DNA of 64,000 bases from Bradyrhizobium sp. cir1. Its GTDB lineage: Bacteria > Pseudomonadota > Alphaproteobacteria > Rhizobiales > Xanthobacteraceae. The position numbers were made by a program, and so were the translations under genes. Positions 16,067 through 25,684 of the stretch are shown here, piece after piece (within the stretch, counting starts at the first letter, position 1; the number at the start of each line of letters is the position of its first letter). The stretch is taken from NCBI RefSeq assembly GCF_014198245.1, contig NZ_JACIHE010000015.1:1-64000 (forward strand). Direction: 5' to 3'. The notes beneath the pieces are model-generated. The model was not told where the DNA came from, made no database searches, and worked only from the letters and a program-made list of their open reading frames with translations.

Positions 16067-19000
16067 TCAGGCGTGGTTTGCAACGATGAAATCGCTGGCG
16101 TGCAGGCTGCTCGCGACGAGATTCTTCAGCAGGATCGACTGGTGATCGTCGAGCGTGACCAGCGCGCCACCCGCCTGCTGCGTGATGACGATGTCGCTGA
16201 AGGACTTGATGCTGGCGAACTCGCGCAGGTCGATCTTGTCCTGGCCCAGATCGAAATCGACGATCGTGCTCTGAACCGGAAGCGCCGAACTCGTGAAGGC
16301 GAACTGGTCCTGTCCGCTGGTCCCGACAAGGGTCGGCCCCGTGGGCGGATCGACGACCAGCGTGCCGCCGTTACCGTCGCTGACGAACTCGAAGCTGTCG
16401 ATGCTGTAGCTGCCGGCGAACTTGATGGTCGCGGTTTCGGTGCCGTCGCTCAGCGTCAGCACGCCGCCGAGATGGTCGGCGTTCTCGGTCCAGGTCACCC
16501 CGGTCAGGTGCGTGAAGTCGATGTCCTTGAGGTCGAGCAGGTCCGAATTGGCGACGGTGCCGTCGCCGGCAAAGCCGTTGATGGTGCCGGTGAAATCGGC
16601 GGCGTGCTCGATCGCGAACGTGCCGGTGGTTCCGCTGTTGTTGGCGAAGGTCACGTCCTGCGACGAAGCCTCGCTGAGGTTCAGCACCGTGCCGCTCTCG
16701 ATCGTCATGGGCGTGTCGGCGAGCGGATCGTAAACGGTGGTGCCGCCTTGACCGTCGCTCTGAAGGTGCCAGTTCAGGTCGTTACCGAGGAACGAGAGGG
16801 TGACGGTCGTCGTGCCGTTGTAGAAATCGACGGTCGTGATGTTCGTATCCGCGTTGTAGTCGGCGTGCGCCGACATCATCGTGGGCGTCCAGGCGAGGTC
16901 CTTCAGGTCGATCAGATTGTTGGACGAGAGCGGGGCTCCGGCTGGCGAGCCCGAGATCAGCCCGTGGAAATCCTTCGCGTGGTCCAGGATCAGGGTGCCG
17001 AGCCCGTTGTCGTAGTAGACCTTTATGCCCGAAACCGAACCCTCGATCTCCACGATGGCCTTGTTGGAGATCTCGATCGCGCCGGTGCCGCGGACGTTGC
17101 CCTTGATGTCGATTGTCGAGACGTCGTTTCCGGAGAACGGGCCCGCTTCGATCAGACCGTTGACGACGACGTCGCCTTTCACGGTGAATACTGTGAAGGG
17201 CTCGGTCTGCAGCTTCACACCCGAAGCGACGGTGAGATCGTGGATCGTGACGCTGGTCGTGCTGTCCACGGTGTAGGTGCCGGGCGCATCGAGCCTGACG
17301 TCGTAGCTGGCCCCCGGCACGCCGAGGCTCCAGTTCGACGCGACATTCCAGTCGCCGCTCGCACTATATTTCCAGTGATCGACCGGAGCGACCTCGACGA
17401 TGGTGCCGCCGGCGTAGTCGCTGCTGGTGATGAAATGCGCGTCGCTGTAATTGCCGATCAGCTTGAGCGTGAAGCTGTGACCATGCGTGTCGCTCACGAC
17501 GAGATTGCCGGTCTGGGCGTCGTAGACCGCCGTGCTCCCGCTGTCCCAGGTGAAGGTCGACAGGTCGATCTTCTCGTTGGCGGCGAAGCCGGCGATCGAG
17601 CCGCCGAAGGTCTCGGTGTCGATCTCGAGCTCGGCACCGGCACCCGCGAAGGTGATGGTCTGGGCCACCGCGTTCTTGATCTCGAGCGTCGCGCCGGCGT
17701 CGATCGTGACCGAGCCGGAGCCGGACAGCGAGCCGAACAGCGTCAGCGTGCCGGTGTGGACCTCGATGGAGTGGTTGTTGGTGATGGTGCCCGTGATCGA
17801 CGCCGTGCCCCAGCTTTCGATCTCGTTCGTATTGGTGATGCCCGGCCCGGCCACGGAGATCGAGGCGCCGTTGAGCAGATCGATCTCGCCGCCGTTGACG
17901 ATCGAGGACACATTGCCGAAGACGCTGGTGCCGGCGACGGTCCAGATGCCGCCGGCGTTGTTGTAGAAGGTCGCGCTCGCGACCGAGATATTGCCGTTGA
18001 TATGGCCGCTATTGTTGATGGTGATGGCGCCGCCGGTCTCGACGATCGCATAGGTCGTCGCGGTCACGTTCGAGGCGGCGGCCGGCCCGATCGTACCGAA
18101 ATTGTCGATCGTCGCCGAGCCGGTGGCGTTTTCCTGGATGAAGATCGCCGCATGACCGGCCGCACCCACGATCGAGCCCGAGGCGCTGTTCGTAATATGT
18201 GTCGAGCCGGTCGCGACCGGATCGCCGGCCGCATCGGCGTCGTTCTGCGTGACGCTGATGCCGACGAGGCTCGTACCGGTGATGCTGCCATGATTGACGA
18301 TGGTGACGTCGCCGACACCGTTCTGGGTGACGCCGATGCCGTTGGTCGCGCCCGTGAGCTTGCCGGTCAGCGTGAGCGCAACGTTGGCATTCGTCCCCTC
18401 CGACACCGTGAAGTCAAGCGCGTCGCCAGCCGACGCGGCGATGTCGGCGTCGCCGGTGACGGTGAATGTGCCGTCCGCCGCCGCCTCGCCCGCGATGGTT
18501 CCGGTGAAATACTGGCCGGCAACCTTGTCGAGTTGCAGCGTGCCGGTGCCGCCGGCGAATGTGACCGTCTGCGCATCGGCGCCGCCGAGCTCGAGCGTCG
18601 CGCCATCGTCGATGCTGAGCGTGCCGGCGCCGGTGATGCCGCCGGCAAGGTTGAGCGTGCCGGCCTGAACTTCGATGGTGCCGCCGGTGTTGGTGACGCC
18701 GGCCGTGATGGTGTTGGAGCCCAAGACGCTGTAGAGATTGCCGGCATTGCTCAGGCTGCCGCCGTTGATCGACACGTTGGTCAGATAGAGCTTCGATGTG
18801 CCGCCAACCGAGATCGTCCCGCCGGTATTGGCGATGATGGCGGCCGTCAGCTTCAGCGTGCCGCCGGTCACCGCCTCGATCAGGCCGTGATTGGTGATGG
18901 CGTGGATCGTGGCCGGATCGATCGTCAGCGTGCCGCCAGTGACGGTGATCGTGCCGGTGTTGGTGATATCGGCATTGTCGATCGCGCTGGTGCCGGTCGA

Positions 19001-22000
19001 TTCCAGCGTTCCCGCGATCGTCACCGTGCCGCCGTCGATGACTGCACCGACGAGATCGAGCGTCGAGCCGAGGGTAACCGAAACCGCGCCGGTCCCGTTG
19101 GTCACCGTCGTCGCGATCAGTTTCAGCGTGCCGCCGTTGATCGCGGCCAGCGTGCCGCTGTTGGTGACGGCCTGGTGGTCGATGTCGAGTTCGGCGCCCT
19201 TGGCCCGAAGCGTGCCGGCATTGGCGATGCTGGCCGGGGTCATGGTGGCGAGCGTCAGCACGCCGCCGATCGCCTCGATCAGGCCGTTGTTGGTGATGGA
19301 GGCGTCGGTGATCGTGGTCGCGCCGGTCGATTCCAGCGCGCCCTGGACGATGAGCGCGCCGCCGGTCACGCCCACGCCCGACAGCGTCAGCGTCTTGCCC
19401 GCATCGACCGTGACGGCGCCATGATTGGCGATCGCTGCACCAGCAACGGTCGCATCGCCCAACGTCAGGGTGATGCCGCTCTCGACCGTGACGGCGCCAT
19501 TGCTGAGCGTCGCGTTACCGTCGATCTTGCTGTTGCCGGTGACGTCGATCGTACCGCCGAGCGCGCCGCTGTAATTGTCGATAGCGCCGCCGGAAATCTC
19601 CGTGCCGGACAGCGTCAGCGTCCGGCCGTCGTCGACTGCGATCGTGCCGGTGTTGGCCACGACGTCGTTGAGCAGCGTCGCTGCGCCCGCGATCTCCAGC
19701 GTGCCGGTGTTGGTGACCGCGCCGCCTTTGATCCTGGCGCCGTCCTTGAGCTTGACGGTGCCGCCGAGCACGATGCTGGAATTATCGGTGATATCGGTGC
19801 CGGATACCGTGATGCCGTCGAGCGTCAGCTCTGCATCGACGGTGACCGTGCTGATGCTGAGCGTCGCCCCGCCGTCGATGCGGCTGGCGCCGGCGACCTC
19901 GATCGTGCCCGCACCCATGATCGCGCCGCCGCTGATCGTGGCGTCGTCCAGAGTCAGCGTGGCATTGCCAATGATGACGACGATGCCGCTCGAATTGTCG
20001 ACCGTCGAGCCCAGATCGATCGCCAGCGCGCCGCCGGCCACCACTTCAATGCGGCCGGCATTGGTGACGGTCTCCTCGCTCAGCGCATTGCCGGCACCGC
20101 TGACACTAAAGAGGGCATCATTGTTAAAGAGGGCACCATTGTTCAGGATGCCGCCGCTCAGGACGGCGCCGCCGTGGAGATCGATCTCACCATTGTTGGT
20201 GATCGTGCCGGCGCCCTGAAGACCCGCGTTGAAGACGGGGCCCCCCTCGCCGTTCCCGGTGCCGATCACCTCACCGGCACCGCCGATCGTCGCGTTGTTG
20301 ACGACCAGCCTGCCGGAGGCGTCGATGGTGATCTGGCCGGCATTGGTGACGCTGGAGCCCTGATGGATCGTCAGCCAGCCATTTGCCAGCACCTCGATCA
20401 CACCGCTCGACGTGTTGTCGACGGTCTCGCCGGCGAACCCGACGAAGCCTCCCTTGACGTTGATCGTGCCGGAATTATTCAGCGTGCCGTTCTCGATGTG
20501 GCTGACGCCGTCGAGCTCCAGCGTGCCGAGAATGGTGACGGTGCCGCCGTCGACCGTCGTGCCATCGACGATCAACGTCGCGCCGGCATCGGTCTTCAGC
20601 GTGCCGCCGGCATTGTGGACCTCGGCCAGCGTCTTCAGCGTGCCGCCGAACAGTTCGAGCGTGCCGGAATTGGTGATCGTGGTGCCGACGGCGAAATCGC
20701 CACCGGCCTTGAGCGTCAGGTGCCCGGCGTTGGTGAATACGCTGGTGTCCAGGATCTCGGCCAGGCCGCCGACCGACGTCGTGCCGGTCGCGGCGTTCGT
20801 GAAGATCGAGTCCGCGCCCATGTCGAGCGAGCCCGCGATGGTCAGCGAGCTCTGGTTGATCAGCTGCGGCGGCGGACCGCCGAAATCATTCATCGTGACC
20901 GACTTGGCATAGGCCGGCGCGTCGATCGTGGCCGGGAAAGACGGCGTCAGGCCGTGCAATTGATCGGTGATGACGATGACGTCGTCGTCGATGGTCGGAA
21001 CGGTGCCGGTCGCCCAGTTCGCCGCGTCTTTCCAGAAGCCGCCGGAGGGAGCGCCTTCCTTCTCGGTCGCGATCCACACCACGGCGGGCGCATCGGTACC
21101 GGTGATCGTGACGGTGATGGTCTGTTGCGCGGTCGCGCCTTGCGCGTCCGTGACCGTCACGGTGTAGACCAGCGTCAGCACCTCGCCCCTCGGAATGAAG
21201 TCGGCGAGGTAGACCGGAAGGTCGGCCAGCGACCAGTTGATGGTGCCGGTGCCATCGCCGGTGCTGTCGGCCCCCGACGCGATCGCGACCGACATCGCGC
21301 TCTGGAACGCCGCGAGCGGGCCCGGCGGAACAGTGCTGCCATCAGGCAGGCTCGCGCTCGTCAGCGCCACCGACACCGTATGCGTGTCGGTCAGATCGAC
21401 GTCGGCGAAGCTCAGCGTGCCCGAGGTCGCCTCATCGCTGATGAGCGGGCCGCCCGGCACGCTGGTGCCGCCTTCGAAAGTGATGGTCGGAACGCTGCTG
21501 GTGATCACCGGCTTGTCGTTGGTGCCCGTGATCGTGATGGTGATCGGGATGAACCTGGATTCGGGATTGACTTCGAAATTGGTGTCGACGCGGACCATGT
21601 AGGTCAGCGTCAGCGTTTCGCCGGCCGCGAGGAAATCGAACACGTTGTCGGGGATCGTGTAGGTCCAGACCGCCGAGCCGTTGTTGTTGTTGCCGCCGTC
21701 GGGGGCCACGCTGATCTGGATCAGCGTCGCCGCGATGTCCTGCTTCTGGAGAGCGCTGAGCGAGCCGGTGACGTCCTGCTGGCCGGCGCTCTTGTAGACG
21801 TAGTTCGGAGCCTCGGCGAGGCTTATGCTCACCGTCGGCCGGTCGCCGAGATTCTGATCGACGAAGGTGATCCGGCCGGAGATCGTATCGGAATGCGTGG
21901 TGTCGCCGGTGGTGCCCGCGCGCTCGCTCAGCGAGAACGCCGTGTTCACGTTGCCGCTGAGATCGAGGCTCCGCACCAGCGGCTGGCCGGGAATACGGGT

Positions 22001-23119
22001 CGCAGGCGACGTGGATTCGCCTGGCCCTTCCGGTCCTGCATGATTGAGGTTCGTGAAGGTCGCGATCGCGACGTCGCCCGACCCCGACTTGAACACGATA
22101 TCCTGGGTGCCCGGCGTGATCGTGTCGGTGAAGTTCGTCAGCTTGGTGTTGCTGTTGTTGTCGGTGAACTTCAGCGTGAACACGTCCGTGATCAGCTTCT
22201 GCACGTCCGGCGACATCAGCGCGTTGCTGATCGAGACGTTGCCGCCGCTGATCTGGATCATCTGGCCGGCCTGGTTGACCGTCGCGATCGGCAGCAGCGT
22301 GATCTTGTCGAACAGGATGTAGGAGCCCGTGGTGCCGTTCGGCTCGACCAGCACCTGGAAGCTCGCCTGCGGCTGCGGGTCGCCGCCGCCGGCGGGAACG
22401 ACGAAGTTGATCTGGGTCAGCACCGCGGTGCCGCGGATGCCCATGGTCGCGACCGGCGTGTCGACCTTCATGTCGCCGTGCTTGGCGGTTTCGCCGGCGA
22501 CAAAGGTGATGGTGCCTGCCACCAGGCTGAGCAGCGAGGAGTTGTTCGACCCGTTGGGGTCGTAGACCATCTCGTTCAGCACCATCCGCGCATTGGAGGA
22601 CAGGCCGAACACGGTGCCGTCGATGAAGGTGATGCCGAGCGTCGAATCCGCGCCGGTCGACACCACGTCGCCCTTCTCGACATTGTCGCCGTTGTTGAGG
22701 ACGACCGAAACGCCGTTGCGGATCGCGGTCGCGCTGCCGGAGAGCTTGGTGACGTGGCCGATGACCTGGGCCGCAGCAGTGCCCGGCACGGCCTGGGCAA
22801 CCTGAACGTGGCCCGTCAGCGCATTGACGACGTCGCCGGTCAGGTGGGCGCCATCGGACGAGGCGAGAGCGGCACGCTTGTCGCCCCTGAAATAATCGTG
22901 AACGACGAAGTCGCGCCCCTCATGGGACAGCACGAGATCGAGACCTGAGCGCTTGAACTCGCCGTTGAAGATCAGGTTCGGGTCGGGAACAACGACAGCC
23001 CCATCGGGCACGTGACCGTGCGCCTTGGCGGTAAAGGAATCCACATGGACATAGGCAGGCGAGTGGGAACCTTCGCCGTGGAAGGGAATCGCGGCGTCAA
23101 ATTTGCCAGCGTAATTCAA
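16067..23119 (-). CDS. Giant FecR/VCBS/beta-helix surface protein, type I secretion candidate
   Basis: A 2,350-residue protein without a classical signal peptide. Residues about 1-115 form a unique N-terminal region. A FecR-type domain follows at about 119-240 (GHVTKLSGSATAIRNG to VATMGIRGTAV). Two VCBS/cadherin-like repeats lie at about 400-680, each ending in TITGT(N/D). From about 680 to 1830 is a long right-handed beta-helix type array of short N-x-GTI/L units. Two W-x(7)-NW-x-G-x-P cap modules are at about 699 and 1918. Three related GxIxGFA...DLKD modules lie at about 1850, 2065 and 2190. The end (about 2270-2350, GTSGQDQFAF, IVDFDLGQDKIDLREF) resembles a serralysin-type C-terminal secretion region, but has no glycine-rich RTX nonapeptides. 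Length, repeats and export region fit a secreted adhesin; that role is inference. Confidence 0.85.
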   Translation of the reverse strand: MNYAGKFDAAIPFHGEGSHSPAYVHVDSFTAKAHGHVPDGAVVVPDPNLIFNGEFKRSGLDLVLSHEGRDFVVHDYFRGDKRAALASSDGAHLTGDVVNALTGHVQVAQAVPGTAAAQVIGHVTKLSGSATAIRNGVSVVLNNGDNVEKGDVVSTGADSTLGITFIDGTVFGLSSNARMVLNEMVYDPNGSNNSSLLSLVAGTITFVAGETAKHGDMKVDTPVATMGIRGTAVLTQINFVVPAGGGDPQPQASFQVLVEPNGTTGSYILFDKITLLPIATVNQAGQMIQISGGNVSISNALMSPDVQKLITDVFTLKFTDNNSNTKLTNFTDTITPGTQDIVFKSGSGDVAIATFTNLNHAGPEGPGESTSPATRIPGQPLVRSLDLSGNVNTAFSLSERAGTTGDTTHSDTISGRITFVDQNLGDRPTVSISLAEAPNYVYKSAGQQDVTGSLSALQKQDIAATLIQISVAPDGGNNNNGSAVWTYTIPDNVFDFLAAGETLTLTYMVRVDTNFEVNPESRFIPITITITGTNDKPVITSSVPTITFEGGTSVPGGPLISDEATSGTLSFADVDLTDTHTVSVALTSASLPDGSTVPPGPLAAFQSAMSVAIASGADSTGDGTGTINWSLADLPVYLADFIPRGEVLTLVYTVTVTDAQGATAQQTITVTITGTDAPAVVWIATEKEGAPSGGFWKDAANWATGTVPTIDDDVIVITDQLHGLTPSFPATIDAPAYAKSVTMNDFGGPPPQLINQSSLTIAGSLDMGADSIFTNAATGTTSVGGLAEILDTSVFTNAGHLTLKAGGDFAVGTTITNSGTLELFGGTLKTLAEVHNAGGTLKTDAGATLIVDGTTVDGGTVTILGTLELDGVSHIENGTLNNSGTINVKGGFVGFAGETVDNTSSGVIEVLANGWLTIHQGSSVTNAGQITIDASGRLVVNNATIGGAGEVIGTGNGEGGPVFNAGLQGAGTITNNGEIDLHGGAVLSGGILNNGALFNNDALFSVSGAGNALSEETVTNAGRIEVVAGGALAIDLGSTVDNSSGIVVIIGNATLTLDDATISGGAIMGAGTIEVAGASRIDGGATLSISTVTVDAELTLDGITVSGTDITDNSSIVLGGTVKLKDGARIKGGAVTNTGTLEIAGAATLLNDVVANTGTIAVDDGRTLTLSGTEISGGAIDNYSGALGGTIDVTGNSKIDGNATLSNGAVTVESGITLTLGDATVAGAAIANHGAVTVDAGKTLTLSGVGVTGGALIVQGALESTGATTITDASITNNGLIEAIGGVLTLATMTPASIANAGTLRAKGAELDIDHQAVTNSGTLAAINGGTLKLIATTVTNGTGAVSVTLGSTLDLVGAVIDGGTVTIAGTLESTGTSAIDNADITNTGTITVTGGTLTIDPATIHAITNHGLIEAVTGGTLKLTAAIIANTGGTISVGGTSKLYLTNVSINGGSLSNAGNLYSVLGSNTITAGVTNTGGTIEVQAGTLNLAGGITGAGTLSIDDGATLELGGADAQTVTFAGGTGTLQLDKVAGQYFTGTIAGEAAADGTFTVTGDADIAASAGDALDFTVSEGTNANVALTLTGKLTGATNGIGVTQNGVGDVTIVNHGSITGTSLVGISVTQNDADAAGDPVATGSTHITNSASGSIVGAAGHAAIFIQENATGSATIDNFGTIGPAAASNVTATTYAIVETGGAITINNSGHINGNISVASATFYNNAGGIWTVAGTSVFGNVSSIVNGGEIDLLNGASISVAGPGITNTNEIESWGTASITGTITNNHSIEVHTGTLTLFGSLSGSGSVTIDAGATLEIKNAVAQTITFAGAGAELEIDTETFGGSIAGFAANEKIDLSTFTWDSGSTAVYDAQTGNLVVSDTHGHSFTLKLIGNYSDAHFITSSDYAGGTIVEVAPVDHWKYSASGDWNVASNWSLGVPGASYDVRLDAPGTYTVDSTTSVTIHDLTVASGVKLQTEPFTVFTVKGDVVVNGLIEAGPFSGNDVSTIDIKGNVRGTGAIEISNKAIVEIEGSVSGIKVYYDNGLGTLILDHAKDFHGLISGSPAGAPLSSNNLIDLKDLAWTPTMMSAHADYNADTNITTVDFYNGTTTVTLSFLGNDLNWHLQSDGQGGTTVYDPLADTPMTIESGTVLNLSEASSQDVTFANNSGTTGTFAIEHAADFTGTINGFAGDGTVANSDLLDLKDIDFTHLTGVTWTENADHLGGVLTLSDGTETATIKFAGSYSIDSFEFVSDGNGGTLVVDPPTGPTLVGTSGQDQFAFTSSALPVQSTIVDFDLGQDKIDLREFASIKSFSDIVITQQAGGALVTLDDHQSILLKNLVASSLHASDFIVANHA

Positions 23120-23739
23120 CGGGGCACCGTAAAAGGGTTAATAATTATGAAAGTATCGACCGCCTAAGCTTGCTTAGCATTACCAGTTCCTTAGCGAAAC
23201 CATCTATTGCTTGTGTGATTTCGCATCACTTGGCCTGGCGGGCGCCCGGGAAACAGCGCTTCCGGCAAGGAAGCGAAGTAATACCTGCAGTATTCTGAAG
23301 TCGAATCCGGCTTTTTTGCGAACATTTCCAAGCATCCAAAGTAACCTGCTGTATAGATCCGACAGCAGATACTCTTGTCACCTTTTCTGCGGGGTTCCCC
23401 GCGACATCCTGCGGCAATTCCGGAGCTAAATCTGTGACCTAACTAACAGACCCCGTGAAATCGCGGGCTTGTTAGCCATAGGAGGCAGAATCGGCAGCTC
23501 CACAACCAGAGCCTGTAATTCGCTCTATTTCGCGACCGCCGGTCATCTCCTAGCGGCCGATTCGTAGAATTTTACGCAATTTGGGCAGGCCTGTTTCAGC
23601 CTGTCCCACGGTTTCGGGACCCCTGCAGGGCGCGTTAAGCAGAACAAAACGGCCCGTCTCGCACTATCTCCGCGAAAGCAACAAAGCCCGGCACGTCGAG
23701 GTCGAGAAAAACCTGGGCGAAGCCGGAAGGGGATGTCAG
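23120..23739. promoter_or_regulatory. Divergent regulatory region, giant protein and BTLCP protease
   Basis: A 620-base gap, less GC-rich than its surroundings near the giant-protein end, with no gene I can support. It must hold the promoters of both divergent genes. A 7-bp inverted repeat CTGCTGT (23346-23352) and ACAGCAG (23362-23368), separated by nine bases, is a possible operator. GGTTAATAATTATGA just upstream of the giant gene is AT-rich. Confidence 0.4.
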
Positions 23740-24471
23740 ATGGAGACCGCTGCTCGCTCGCGCGCCTGGCGCGCAATCCTTGTCCTGTGCGGACTGGTCC
23801 TGCTCGGATCGGCAGCCGAGCTTCGCGCCGGCACGCTGCTGTCGCCGGGCGCCGGCGTCCTCGTGCGCAAATCCGCCGAGCCGTTCGGCGTGTTTGCCTT
23901 CGCGATCTCGTCCGGCGGACTGCAGCAGAAATGGTCCGCGCTGAAGTCCAGGCTCGACGACGACATGGTGCAGCTCGCGCTGTGCGACGGCGACCGCGAC
24001 AATTGCGCGTCGCCCGCAGCCCTCAAGCTGCTCGCCATCGTCGACCAGGCCCGTGCCCGCGACGGCCGCGCCCGGCTGGGCGAAACCAACCGCGCCATCA
24101 ATCTCGCCATCCACGCCGCCAATGACGGTAACGACGACGTCTGGAGCTCGCCGCTTGCGACCTTCGCGCGCGGCGCCGGCGATTGCGAGGACTATGCCAT
24201 CGCCAAGCTGGCTGCGCTGCGGCTTGCGGGCGTTGCTACCGAGGACCTTCGCATCGTCGTGGTGCGTGACGTCAGGGCCGGCGAAGACCACGCGGTTGTG
24301 GCCGCAAAGCTCGACGGCCACTGGCTGATGCTCGACAACCGCCGCATGGCGATGGTCGAGGACGAGGCTGCGCGCAGCTACCAGCCGCTGTTCGTGCTCT
24401 ACCAGTCGGCCGTGATGAAATATGTCGACGAGCCGGTGCGGCTGTCGATGGCGCCCGCCGAGGCGCACTGA
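23740..24471 (+). CDS. Transglutaminase-like cysteine protease (BTLCP, LapG-like)
   Basis: Periplasmic cysteine protease of the Peptidase_C93/BTLCP family, 243 residues. LapG of Pseudomonas, the best-known member, cleaves the N-terminal retention module of the adhesin LapA under c-di-GMP control. A signal segment (about 11-30) precedes the catalytic domain. The family triad is visible as Cys149 in GAGDCEDYA, His184 in GEDHAVV and Asp199 in LMLDNR. The ATG at 23740 follows GGAAGGGG and begins the signal peptide; the longer frame from 23581 is rejected. It is divergent from the giant FecR protein. No LapD-type receptor is in the window. Confidence 0.9.
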   Translation: METAARSRAWRAILVLCGLVLLGSAAELRAGTLLSPGAGVLVRKSAEPFGVFAFAISSGGLQQKWSALKSRLDDDMVQLALCDGDRDNCASPAALKLLAIVDQARARDGRARLGETNRAINLAIHAANDGNDDVWSSPLATFARGAGDCEDYAIAKLAALRLAGVATEDLRIVVVRDVRAGEDHAVVAAKLDGHWLMLDNRRMAMVEDEAARSYQPLFVLYQSAVMKYVDEPVRLSMAPAEAH

Positions 24472-24568
24472 TCCTCTCGTAGCCCGGATCCAACCACCCG
24501 CCAAAAACCCATTCCACCGCGCGATCCGGGACGCTAGCATGGCCGCGGGCTTTGCGGGGGCGACTGGA

Positions 24569-25684
24569 ATGCGGTTCATCGTGCTGTCTGTGCTTGCGCT
24601 GCTGGCGTTTGCGGCGGCGCCCGCCTCCGCGCAATCCGACCGCACCATCGCCGACAGGCTGCCGCTGTTCGCCAAGAACAACTGCCAGCAGATCCGCGAT
24701 CCCGGCAATCAATTGTTCTGCGGTGACACCGAGCTTGCCGCGGCCGCCGCGAAGCTGAGCACGGCGAACGAGGCGCGGCTCGCCCGCCTGCCCGATCGCC
24801 TGCCGGCGATCGAGGAGAACGCGATCTGGGGCCGCCAGCGCAATCTCAGTTGCGCCATCGTCGGCCAGACCGCGGTCCGCACCGACGATTTCGACCAGGT
24901 GAAGGCGTGCCTGCTCAAGGTGACCGAGGAGCGCGCCGCAATCCTGCAGGATCCCGATTTCGACTGTCTCGCCGCGAATACGGCGGCGGGCGCGCTGATC
25001 TGCGCGGACCCGTCGCTGGCGCTTGCCGAAACGGAGCTCAACGGCCAGGTGCTCGGCCTGATCGGCAAGCTGGACCCGACCGCGGCGCGCTTTGCCTTCG
25101 CCGAATACGGAAGGTGGACGCGAGAGCGCGATCGAAAGTGCAATCTCGTGGGCAAGGAGAACGTGCCGCTGCAAGAGCTCGAGTCTGCGGAGGATTGTCT
25201 CGCCGACTACCTCACGCGCAAGACCGATGAGATCCGCACCGCCAAGGGCGATCCGAAAAAGGTGTTCGGCCGGCAGGTCGCGGCCCACTCGCCCGACACC
25301 GATGCCGTCGATTTCTGCGCCGCGCGGATCCATGCGACCAATTCCTGCGGCAATTTCCTGCGCATCAACCGCGTCTACGCCGTCGACAGCCAGGTGACCG
25401 ACCGGGAGGCGCAGGTCACCGGCGAGATCGAGATGGTGGTGCTGGCCCCCTTCACCACCTGCAGCAAGGTCGCCTCCGGCTGCACCGGCACCTGCTGGGA
25501 CGCCAGGACCGGCCGTCCGCAACCGGGCGCCAACAACAAGGAGCGCTCCGCTGACGCCTTCAATGTCACGCGCCGGCTGCGGATCCAGCGAACCTTCGCC
25601 TTCGTCAAAGCCGCCGACGGCTGGCGCTGCCGCGAAGACGAACTGGCCCCGGTGAACTCGGGCAACGCGAGCGGGGGATCGTAG
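24569..25684 (+). CDS. Secreted LprI/DUF1311-like protein
   Basis: A 371-residue exported protein: signal peptide RFIVLSVLALLAFAAAPASA, then a cysteine-rich periplasmic part. A pair of DUF1311/LprI-type units is suggested by repeated C-x-DP/D-x-LA-x-E-x-ELN patterns (DFDCLAANTAAGALICADPS, then ALAETELNG) with flanking paired cysteines. The last 120 residues (VDFCAARIHATNSCGNF onward) are different and unassigned. LprI of Mycobacterium inhibits lysozyme; whether this one does is unknown. The start at 24569 begins the signal peptide; an ATG at 24539 is an alternative. It follows the BTLCP gene by 97 bases. Confidence 0.65.
   Translation: MRFIVLSVLALLAFAAAPASAQSDRTIADRLPLFAKNNCQQIRDPGNQLFCGDTELAAAAAKLSTANEARLARLPDRLPAIEENAIWGRQRNLSCAIVGQTAVRTDDFDQVKACLLKVTEERAAILQDPDFDCLAANTAAGALICADPSLALAETELNGQVLGLIGKLDPTAARFAFAEYGRWTRERDRKCNLVGKENVPLQELESAEDCLADYLTRKTDEIRTAKGDPKKVFGRQVAAHSPDTDAVDFCAARIHATNSCGNFLRINRVYAVDSQVTDREAQVTGEIEMVVLAPFTTCSKVASGCTGTCWDARTGRPQPGANNKERSADAFNVTRRLRIQRTFAFVKAADGWRCREDELAPVNSGNASGGS

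Noticed and set aside
16073..22948. A 2,291-codon open frame antisense to the giant surface protein
   Set aside because: It mirrors the repeat gene codon by codon, is dominated by Arg, Asp, Val and Ala from reverse-complement GC-rich codons, has no domain and no ribosome site. It is a shadow.
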